Of a stretch of DNA of 64,000 bases, positions 21,999-32,940 are shown piece after piece. The position numbers and the translations under genes were made by a program. The stretch is from Beroe forskalii (Eukaryota > Ctenophora > Nuda > Beroida > Beroidae), in the NCBI GenBank assembly GCA_011033025.1, contig WFMF01000097.1, forward strand, positions 124,001-188,000. The letters are read 5' to 3'. Every line of letters starts with the position of its first letter. Position 1 is the first letter of the stretch. Under the pieces are notes generated by a model, which was given only the letters and a program-made list of their open reading frames with translations, had not been told where the DNA came from and ran no database searches.

Positions 21999-24900
21999 TT
22001 CTGCTAATATCCTGAGTTTTCTGTTAATATCCTGAGTTTTCTGCTAATATCCTGAGTTTTCTGCTAATATCCTGAGTTTTCTGCTAATATCTGAGTTTCT
22101 GATGATATCCTGAGTTTTCTGCTAATATCCTGAGTTTTCGCTAATATCCTGAGTTTTCTGCTAATATCCTGAGTTTTCTGCTAATATCCTGAGTTTTCTG
22201 CTAATATCCTGAGTTTTCTGCTAATATCCTGAGTTTTCTGCTAATATCCTGAGTTTTCTGCTAATATCCTGAGTTTTCTGCTAATATCCTGAGTTTTCTG
22301 CTAATATCCTGAGTTTTCTGCTAATATCCTGAGTTTTCTGCTAATATCCTGAGTTTTCTGCTAATATCCTGAGTTTTCTGCTAATATCCTGAGTTTTCTG
22401 CTAATATCCTGAGTTTTCTGCTAATATCCTGAGTTTTCTGCTAATATCCTGAGTTTTCTGCTAATATCCTGAGTTTTCTGCTAATATCCTGAGTTTTCTG
22501 CTAATATCCTGAGTTTTCTGCTAATATCCTGAGTTTTCTGCTAATATCCTGAGTTTTCTGCTAATATCCTGAGTTTTCTGCTAATATCCTGAGTTTTCTG
22601 CTAATATCCTTCAGTTTTCTGCTAATATCCTGAGTTTTCTGCTAATATCCTGAGTTTTCTGCTAATATCCTGAGTTTTCTGCTAATATCCTGAGTTTTCT
22701 GCTAATATCCTGAGTTTTCGCTAATATCCTGAGTTTTCTGCTAATATCCTGAGTTTTCTGCTAATATCCTGAGTTTTCTGCTAATATCCTGAGTTTTCTG
22801 CTAATATCCTGAGTTTTCTGTTATCCTGGTGAGTTTTCTGCTAATATCCTGAGTTTTCTGCTAATATCCTGAGTTTTCTGCTAATATCCTGAGTTTTCTG
22901 CTAATATCCTGAGTTTTCTGCTAATATCCTGAGTTTTCTGCTAATATCCTGATTCCTGAGTTTTCTGCTAATATCCTGAGTTTTCTGCTAATATCCTGAG
23001 TTTTCTGCTAATATCCTGAGTTTTCTGCTAATATCCTGAGTTTTCTGCTAATATCCTGAGTTTTCTGCTAATATCCTGAGTTTTCTGCTAATATCCTGAG
23101 TTTTCTGCTAATATCCTGAGTTTTCTGCTAATATCCTGAGTTTTCTGCTAATATCCTGAGTTTTCTGCTAATATCCTGAGTTTTCTGCTAATATCCTGAG
23201 TTTTCTGCTAATATCCTGAGTTTTCTGCTAGTATCCTGAGTTTTCTGCTAATATCCTGAGTTTTCTGCTAATATCCTGAGTTTTCTGCTAATATCCTGAG
23301 TTTTCTTTTAATATCCTGAGTTTTCTGCTAATATCCTGAGTTTTCTGCTAATATCCTGAGTTTTCTGCTAATATCCTGAGTTTTCTGCTAATATCCTGAG
23401 TTTTCTGCTAATATCCTGAGTTTTCTGCTAATATCCTGAGTTTTCTGCTAATATCCTGAGTTTTCTGCTAATATCCTGATTTTTTGCTAATATCCTGAGT
23501 TTTCTGCTAATATCCTGAGTTTTCTGCAAATATCCTGAGTTTTCTGCTAATATCCTGAGTTTTCTGCTAATATCCTGAGTTTTCTGCTAATATCCTGAGT
23601 TTTCTGCTAATATCCTGAGTTTTCTGTGCTAATATCCTGAGTTTTCTGCTAATATCCTGAGTTTTCTGCTAATATCCTGAGTTTTCTGCTAATATCCTGA
23701 GTTTTCTGCTAATATCCTGAGTTTTCTGCTAATATCCTGAGTTTTCTGCTAATATCCTGAGTTTTCTGCTAATATCCTGAGTTTTCTGCTAATATCCTGA
23801 GTTTTCTGCTAATATCCTGAGTTTTCTGCTAATATCCTGAGTTTTCTGCTTAATATCCTGAGTTTTCTGCTAATATCCTGAGTTTTCTGCTAATATCCTG
23901 AGTTTTCTGCTAATATCCTGAGTTTTCTGCTAATATCCTGAGTTTTCTGCTAATATCCTGAGTTTTCTGCTAATATCCTGAGTTTTCTGCTAATATCCTG
24001 AGTTTTCTGCTAATATCCTGAGTTTTCTGCTAATATCCTGAGTTTTCTGCTAATATCCTGAGTTTTCTGCTAATATCCTGAGTTTTCTGCTAATATCCTG
24101 AGTTTTCTGCTAATATCCTGAGTTTTCTGCTAATATCCTGAGTTTTCTGCTAATATCCTGAGTTTTCTGCTAATATCCTGAGTTTTCTGCTAATATCCTG
24201 AGTTTTCTGCTAATATCCTGAGTTTTCTGCTAATATCCTGAGTTTTCTGCTAATATCCTGAGTTTTCTGCTAATATCCTGAGTTTTCTGCTAATATCCTG
24301 AGTTTTCTGCTAATATCCTGAGTTTTCTGCTAATATCCTGAGTTTTCTGCTGATATCCTGAGTTTTCTGCTAATATCCTGAGTTTTCTGCCAATATCCTG
24401 AGTTTTCTGCTAATATCCTGAGTTTTCTGCTAATATCCTGAGTTTTCTGCTAATATCCTGAGTTTTCTGCTAATATCCTGAGTTTTCTGCTAATATCCTG
24501 AGTTTTCTGCTAATATCCTGAGTTTTCTGCTAATATCCTGAGTTTTCTGCTAATATCCTGAGTTTTCTGCTAATATCCTGAGTTTTCTGCTAATATCCTG
24601 AGTTTTCTGCTAATATCCTGAGTTTTCTGCTAATATCCTGAGTTTTCTGCTAATATCCTGAGTTTTCTGCTAATATCCTGAGTTTTCTGCTAATATCCTG
24701 AGTTTTCTAATATCCTGAGTTTTCTGCTAATATCCTGAGTTTTCTGCTAATATCCTGAGTTTTCTGCTAATATCCTGAGTTTTCTGCTAATATCCTGAGT
24801 TTTCTAATATCCTGAGTTTTCTGCTAATATCCTGAGTTTTCTGCTAATATCCTGAGTTTTCTGCTAATATCCTGAGTTTTCTGCTAATATCCTGAGTTTT

Positions 24901-27900
24901 CTGCTAATATCCTGAGTTTTCTGCTAATATCCTGAGTTTTCTGCTAATATCCTGAGTTTTCTGCTAATATCCTGAGTTTTCTGCTAATATCCTGAGTTTT
25001 CTGCTAATATCCTGAGTTTTCTGCTAATATCCTGAGTTTTCTGCTAATATCCTGAGTTTTCTGCTAATATCCTGAGTTTTCTGCTAATATCCTGAGTTTT
25101 CTGCTGAGTTTTAATATATCCTGAGTTTTCTGCTAATATCCTGAGTTTTCTGCTAATATCCTGAGTTTTCTGCTAATATCCTGAGTTTTCTGCTAATATC
25201 CTGAGTTTTCTGCTAATATCCTGAGTTTTCTGCTAATATCCTGAGTTTTCTGCTAATATCCTGAGTTTTCTGCTAATATCCTGAGTTTTCTGCTAATATC
25301 CTGAGTTTTCTGCTAATATCCTGAGTTTTCTGCTAATATCCTGAGTTTTCTGCTAATATCCTGAGTTTTCTGCTAATATCCTGAGTTTTCTGCTAATATC
25401 CTGAGTTTTCTGCTAATATCCTGAGTTTTTTTGCTAATATCCTGAGTTTTCTGCTAATATCCTGAGTTTTCTGCTAATATCCTGAGTTTTCTGCTAATAT
25501 CCTGAGTTTTCTGCTAATATCCTGAGTTTTCTGCTAATATCCTGAGTTTTCTGCTAATATCCTGAGTTTTCTGCTAATATCCTGAGTTTTCTGCTAATAT
25601 CCTGAGTTTTCTGCTAATATCCTGAGTTTTCTGCTAATATCCTGAGTTTTCTGCTAATATCCTGAGTTTTCTGCTAATATCCTGAGTTTTCTGCTAATAT
25701 CCTGAGTTTTCTGCTAATATCCTGAGTTTTCTGCTAATATCCTGAGTTTTCTGCTAATATCCTGAGTTTTCTGCTAATATCCTGAGTTTTCTGCTAATAT
25801 CCTGAGTTTTCTGCTAATATCCTGAGTTTTCTGCTAATATCCTGAGTTTTCTGCTAATATCCTGAGTTTTCTGCTAATATCCTGAGTTTTCTGCTAATAT
25901 CCTGAGTTTTCTGCTAATATCCTGAGTTTTCTGCTAATATCCTGAGTTTTCTGCTAATATCCTGAGTTTTCTGCTAATATCCTGAGTTTTCTGCTAATAT
26001 CCTGAGTTTTCTGCTAATATCCTGAGTTTTCTGCTGATATCCTGAGTTTTCGGCTTATATCCTGAGCTTTCTGCTGCTATCCTGAGTTTTCTTTTAATAT
26101 CCTGAGTATTCTGCTAATATCCTGAGTTTTCTGCTAATATCCTGAGTTTTCTGCTAATATCCTGAGTTTTCTGCTAATATCCTGAGTTTTCTGCTAATAT
26201 CCTGAGTTTTCTGCTAATATCCTGAGTTTTCTGCTAATATCCTGAGTTTTCTGCTAATATCCTGAGTTTTCTGCTAATATCCTGAGTTTTCTGCTAATAT
26301 CCTGAGTTTTCTGCTAATATCCTGAGTTTTCTGCTAATATCCTGAGTTTTCTGCTAATATCCTGAGTTTTCTGCTAATATCCTGAGTTTTCTGCTAATAT
26401 CCTGAGTTTTCTGCTAATATCCTGAGTTTTCTGCTAATATCCTGAGTTTTCTGCTAATATCCTGAGTTTTCTGCTAATATCCTGAGTTTTCCTGAGTTTT
26501 CTGCTAATATCCTGAGTTTTCTGCTAATATCCTGAGTTTTCTGTTAATATCCTGAGTTTTCTGCTAATATCCTGAGTTTCTGCTAATATCCTGAGTTTTC
26601 TGCTAATATCCTGAGTTTTCTGCTAATATCCTGAGTTTTCTGCTAATATCCTGAGTTTTCTGCTAATATCCTGAGTTTTCTGCTAATATCCTGAGTTTTC
26701 TGCTAATATCCTGAGTTTTCTGCTAATATCCTGAGTTTTCTGCTAATATCCTGAGTTTTCTGCTAATATCCTGATTTTTTTGCTAATATCCTGAGTTTTC
26801 TGCTAATATCCTGAGTTTTCTGCTAATATCCTGAGTTTTCTGCTAATACTCTAATATTCGAGTTTTCTGCTAATATCCTGAGTTTTCTGCTAATATCCTG
26901 AGTTTTCTGCTAATATTCTGAGTTTTCTGCTAATACCCTGAGTTTTCTGCTAATATCCTGAGTTTTCTGCTAATATCCTGAGTTTTCTGCTAATATCCTG
27001 AGTTTTCTGCTAATATCCTGAGTTTTCTGCTAATATCCTGAGTTTTCTGCTAATATCCTGAGTTTTCTGCTAATATCCTGAGTTTTCTGCTAATATCCTG
27101 AGTTTTCTGTTAATATCCTGAGTTTTCTGCTAATATCCTGAGTTTTCTGCTAATATCCTGAGTTTTCTGCTAATATCCTGAGTTTTCTGCTAATATCCTG
27201 AGTTTTCTGCGAATATCCTGAGTTTTCTGCTAATATCCTGAGTTTTCTGCTAATATCCTGAGTTTTCTGCTAATATCCTGAGTTTTCTGCTAATATCCTG
27301 AGTTTTCTGCTAATATCCTGAGTTTTCTGCTAATATCCTGAGTTTTCTGCTAATATCCTGAGTTTTCTGCTAATATCCTGAGTTTTCTGCTGATATCCTG
27401 AGTTTTCTGCTAATATCCTGAGTTTTGTGCTAATATCCTGAGTTTTCTGCTAATATCCTGAGTTTAATATCCTGAGTTTTCTGCTAATATCCTGAGTTTT
27501 CTGCTAATATCCTGAGTTTTCTGCTAATATCCTGAGTTTTCTGCTAATCCTGAGTTTTCTGCTAATATCCTGAGTTTTCTGCTAATATCCTGAGTTTTCT
27601 GCTAATATCCTGAGTTTTCTGCTAATATCCTGAGTTTTCTGCTAATATCCTGAGTTTTCTGCTAATATCCTGAGTTTTCTGCTAATATAATTCTGAGTTT
27701 TCTGCTAATATCCTCAGTTTTCTGCTAATATCCTGAGTTTTCTGCTAATATCCTGAGTTTTCTGCTAATATCCTGAGTTTTCTGCTAATATCCTGAGTTT
27801 TCTGCTAATATCCTGAGTTTTCTGCTAATATCCTGAGTTTTCTGCTAATATCCTGAGTTTTCTGCTAATATCCTGAGTTTTCGTTAATATCCTGAGTTTT

Positions 27901-28373
27901 CTGCTAATATCCTGAGTTTTCTGCTAATATCCTGAGTTTTCTGCTAATATCCTGAGTTTTCTGCTAATATCCTGAGTTTTCTGCTAATATCCTGAGTTTT
28001 CTGCTAATATCCTGAGTTTTCGCTATCCTGAGTTTTCTGCTAATACCCTGAGTTTTCTGCTAATATCCTGAGTTTTCTGCTAATATCCTGAGTTTTCTGC
28101 TTATAACCTGAGTTTTCTGCAAATATCCTGAGTTTTCTGCTAATATTCTGAGTTTTCTGCTAATACCCTCAGTTTTCTGCTAATATCCTGAGTTTTCTGC
28201 GAATATCCTGAGTTTTCTGCGAATATCCTGAGTTTTCTGCTAATAATATCCTGAGTTTTCTGCTTATATCCAGGTGAGTTTTCTGCTAATATCCTGAGTT
28301 TTTTGCTAATATCCTGAGTTTTCTGCTAATATCCTGAGTTTTCTGCTAATATCCTGAGTTTTCTGCTAATATA
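21999..28373 (+). repeat. 20-bp minisatellite array, block 3
   Basis: About 320 head-to-tail copies of ctgctaatatcctgagtttt in the same orientation as block 1. Most units are identical; variants become frequent after about 26800 (taataccctg, gaatatcctg, aatataattctg). A distinctive run of variant units at about 28101-28275 recurs in the same order at about 31221-31395. Confidence 0.98.
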
Positions 28374-29519
28374 GAACAGACATAAGAGCACACCGACAAA
28401 CCAACGCAAACAGTAAACGCAAACACATACACACAGGTAAACATACACACATACACAGGTGCACAGTACACACACAGGTACATTGATAGATGATCAAAAC
28501 GGGCTGCAGTTTGAGGAAGATAACGAAGTACAAATGTAGTACTACACACTTGAAGGCAGAGCAGTAATCGCAGAGAAATGATCTGAATCATAAACACGCT
28601 GTGTAAGAATTCAAACATACAAATACATGGCGAACAAAACAAGGAAACACTACAAACAGGACGTTACAAACTGAATTGATACCAAAACCACAGAAAGCAA
28701 CAGTTGGTAATGGAAATCAGTGATAATTGTTACCAAAACAATGCACATGAAGTTTGAAACATCAGTAATGTGGGTATCGGGAGGAACAATGATACGAAAA
28801 TACGGGAAAATACGGGGAATAAATTAAATCACATTAAAATTGTATTCAATATTTAAAACAAATTCAATTATTGAGCCTCGATTTTCTCGACAGGAGGTCC
28901 CAACCATGCAACTAAAAGTAAAAGAATGTGTTCCCAAAATTGAAGATAACTAAGGTTGGTTCAAATGAAAGCATTTAGTAATAAATTGTAGTGATGAGTT
29001 TGGTTGTGAACTTAGCACAAAACATTGAGTTTTCTCCTAATATAGGAGTGTCAAAAACATAATTCCAGCTTTAAGAAAATACGATATTTTACCAAAATAA
29101 TAGAATTTCCTGAAAGGGAATCTTCCAATCATAATATACTATTCTGATTGCAATTATTATAGTATCAATACATTGAGATGGAGACCACCATCAATCCAAG
29201 AAATATCTAAGATATAACACAATATTTCTTATATCTAATCTACAGCATGTATCTACATTTCTACATAAGGTCCCAAGTAAATAATATCCTACATTTTACC
29301 TACGAGGAATTCATGAGTTTAAATGAAAATAATCCTGGAAATCAACAAAGTTAAAGATTTTCTTCCATGGTTCATGAGTTTTTTCTAGCGCTATTTAAGT
29401 AATAAGTATATTATCGGATATCACCAATGTTCATTTTGACACTCATACCAACATACTTTGGTATTTGTAATTTAGCTTGACATTCTCAAAGACCTTCTTA
29501 AGAGAATGTGCCAGATCTC
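28374..29519. repeat. Unique segment, copy 1 of a duplicated 1.15-kb region
   Basis: Non-coding, (CA)-rich at its start (acacatacacacaggtaaac), nearly identical to 31491-32645 with scattered single-base indels. Together with the array tail before it (from about 28100) the duplicated block is about 1.4 kb, with copies about 3.1 kb apart. No gene recognised. Confidence 0.9.
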
Positions 29520-29880
29520 GTATCACTTATCCTGAGTTTCAGTTCAGATGATGGAGTTTTCTGCTAATATTGATTTCTGCTAACATCCTGAGTTTTAGTG
29601 CGGACCATTATTCTAAGTTTTCTGTTTAAATCAATGAGTTTTCTGTTAATATGATGATCATGATCCGATAATATCCTGAGTTTTCACAGTATCCTGAGTT
29701 TTCTGCTAATATCCTGAGTTTTCTGACCTCATCCTGATTTTCTGCCCAATACCCTGAGTTTTTCTGATAATATCCTGAGTTTTCTGCTAATATCCTGGTT
29801 TTCTTCTGCTCAAGTCTGGCAGTTCTGCTACCAATCTTGAGTTTTCTGCTAATATCCACCGAGTTTTCTGCTATCTAGGT
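29520..29880. other. Mosaic of the 20-bp repeat with kinase-flank sequence
   Basis: The text tracks 32640-33000, including part of the last kinase exon (ctgctcaagtctggcag against ctgctcagcagtcctggcca). It is repeatedly interrupted by pieces of the 20-bp unit. Shared anchors include cagttcagatgatg, ggaccattattct, gatgatcatgatccgat and ctgacctcatc. This looks like a consensus made from reads of two loci, or possibly gene conversion. Confidence 0.75.
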
Positions 29881-31490
29881 TTCTGCTAATATCCTGGAGT
29901 TTTCTGCTAATATCCTGAGTTTTCTGCTAATATCCTGAGTTTTCTGCTAATATCCTGAGTTTTCTGCTAATATCCTGAGTTTTCTGCTAATATCCTGAGT
30001 TTTCTGCTAATACCCTGAGTTTTTTGCTAATATCCTTAGTTTTCTGCTAATATCCTGAGTTTTCTGCCAATATCCTGAGTTTTCTGCTAATATCCTGAGT
30101 TTTCTGCTAATATCCTGAGTTTTCTGCTAATATCCTGAGTTTTCTGCTAATACCCTGAGTTTTCTGCTAATACCCTGAGTTTTCTGCTAATATCCTGAGT
30201 TTTCTGCTAATATCCTGAGTTTTCTGCTAATATCCTGAGTTTTCTGCTAATATCCTGAGTTTTCTGCTAATATCCTGAGTTTTCTGCTAATATCCTGAGT
30301 TTTCTGCTAATATTCTGAGTTTTCTGCTAATACCCTCAGTTTTCTGCTAATATCCTGAGTTTTCTGCGAATATCCTGAGTTTTCTGCGAATATCCTGAGT
30401 TTTCTGCTAATATCCTGAGTTTTCTGCTAATATCCTGAGTTTTCTGCTAATATCCTGAGTTTTCTGCTAATATCCTGAGTTTTCTGCTAATATCCTGAGT
30501 TTTCTGCTAATATCCTGAGTTTTCTGCTAATATCCTGAGTTTTCTGCTATTATCCTGAGTTTTCTGCTAATATCCTGAGTTTTCTGCTAATATCCTGAGT
30601 TTCCTGCTAATATCCTGAGTTTTCTATACTACTAATATCCTGAGTTTTCTGCTAATATCCTGAGTTTTCTGCTAATATCCTGAGTTCTCTGCTAATATCC
30701 TGAGTTTTCCGCTAATATCCTGAGTTTTCTGCTAATATCCTGAGTTTTCTGCTAATATCCTGAGTTTTCTTAGCTAATATCCTGAGTTTTCTGCTAATAT
30801 AATTCTGAGTTTTCTGCTAATACCCCTGAGTTTTCTGCTAATATCCTGAGTTTTCTGCTAATATCCTGAGTTTTCTGCTAATATCCTGAGTTTTCTGCTA
30901 ATATCCTGAGTTTTCTGCTAATATCCTGAGTTTTCTGCTAATATCCTGAGTTTTCTGCTAATATCCTGAGTTTTCTGCTAATATCCTGAGTTTTCTGCTA
31001 ATATCCTGAGTTTTCTGCTAATACCCTGAGTTTTCTGCTAATATCCTGAGTTTTCTGCTAATATCCTGAGTTTTCTGCTAATATCCTGAGTTTTCTGCTA
31101 ATATCCTGAGTTTTCTGCTAATATCCTGAGTTTTCTGCTAATATCCTGAGTTTTCTGCTAATACCCTGAGTTTTCTGCTAATATCCTGAGTTTTCTGCTA
31201 ATATCCTGAGTTTTCTGCTTATAACCTGAGTTTTCTGCAAATATCCTGAGTTTTCTGCTAATATTCTGAGTTTTCTGCTAATACCCTCAGTTTTCTGCTA
31301 ATATCCTGAGTTTTCTGCGAATATCCTGAGTTTTCTGCGAATATCCTGAGTTTTCTGCTAATAATATCCTGAGTTTTCTGCTTATATCCAGGTGAGTTTT
31401 CTGCTAATATCCTGAGTTTTTGCTAATATCCTGAGTTTTCTGCTAATATCCTGAGTTTTCTGCTAATATCCTGAGTTTTCTGCTAATATA
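29881..31490 (+). repeat. 20-bp minisatellite array, block 4
   Basis: About 80 copies of ctgctaatatcctgagtttt with many variant units. A variant run (ttctg, taataccctc, then two gcgaatatcctg units) appears at about 30312-30400 and again at 31262-31350, so a higher-order period of about 950 bp is present. The end of the block matches the end of block 3. Confidence 0.97.
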
Positions 31491-32940
31491 GAACAGACAT
31501 AAGAGCACACCGACAAACCAACGCAAACAGTAAAACGCAAACACATACACACAGGTAAACATACACACATACACAGGTGCAGTACACACACAGGTACATT
31601 GATAGATGATCAAAACGGGCTGCAGTTTGAGGAAGATAACGAAGTACAAATGTAGTACTACACACTTGAAGGCAGAGCAGTAATCGCAGAGAAATGATCT
31701 GAATCATAAACACGCTGTGTAAGAATTCAAACATACAAATACATGGCGAACAAAACAAGGAAACACTACAAACAGGACGTTACAAACTGAATTGATACCA
31801 AAACCACAGAAAGCAACAGTTGGTAATGGAAATCAGTGATAATTGTTACCAAACAATGCATGAAGTTTGAAACATCAGTAATGTGGGTATCGGGAGGAAC
31901 AATGATACGAAAATACGGGAAAATACGGGGGAATAAATTAAATATCACATTAAAATTGTATTCAATATTTAAAACAAATTCACTATTGAGCCTTCGATTT
32001 TCTCGACAGGGAGGTCCCAACCATGCAACTAAAAGTAAAAGAATGGTGTTCCCAAAAAATTGAAGATAACTAAGGTTGGTTCAAAATGAAAGCATTTAGT
32101 AATAAATTGTAGTGATGAGTTTGGTTGTGAACTTAGCACAAAACATTGACTCGCAAACTCTCCTAATATAGGAGTGTCAAAAACATAATTCCAGCTTTAA
32201 GAAAATACGATATTTTACCAAAATAATAGAATTTCCTGAAAGGAATCTTCCAATCATAATATACTATTCTGATTGCAATTATTATAGTATCAATACATTG
32301 GAGATGGGAGACCACCATCAATCCAAGAAATATCTAAGATATAACACAATATCTTATATCTAATCTACAGCATGTATCTACATTTCTACATAAGGTCCCA
32401 AGTAAATACTATCCTACATTTTACCTACGAGGAATTCATTCTAAATGAAATAAGAGCGGAATTCAACAAAGTTAAAGAGATCTACCTATGGTTCATGAGT
32501 TTTTCTAGCGCTATTTAAGTAATAAGTATATTATCGGATATCACCAATGTTCATTTTGACACACTCATACCAACATACTTTGGTATTTGGTAATTTAGCT
32601 CGACATTCAAAGACCTTCAAGAGAATGTGCCAAGATCTCATCACTTATCGATGAGTTGCATCAGTTCAGATGATGAGGATTTGATCACTTATCAATATGT
32701 CCAAACAGGAGTGTTAGTGCAGACCATTATTCTTTAAATCCTGTTTAAATCAATAAGCTGTATCAGTTCAGATGATCATGATCCGATCACTATCAGTTCA
32801 TATGATGACAGTATCCTGTATGTAATACGTATGTATGCTCTGACCTCATCACAATCGGGGCATTATACAATTCATCTGATCGTCCCTGCTGACTTTCTGA
32901 TCCACTGTGTGGATATTCTGATAAAATGTACACGTTCATG
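31491..32940. repeat. Unique segment, copy 2 of the duplicated region, and kinase 3' flank
   Basis: The first about 1.15 kb repeats 28374-29519. Unlike copy 1, this copy continues cleanly into the 3' end of the MAP2K-like gene, so it is probably the correct context. Non-coding; no RNA gene recognised. Confidence 0.85.
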
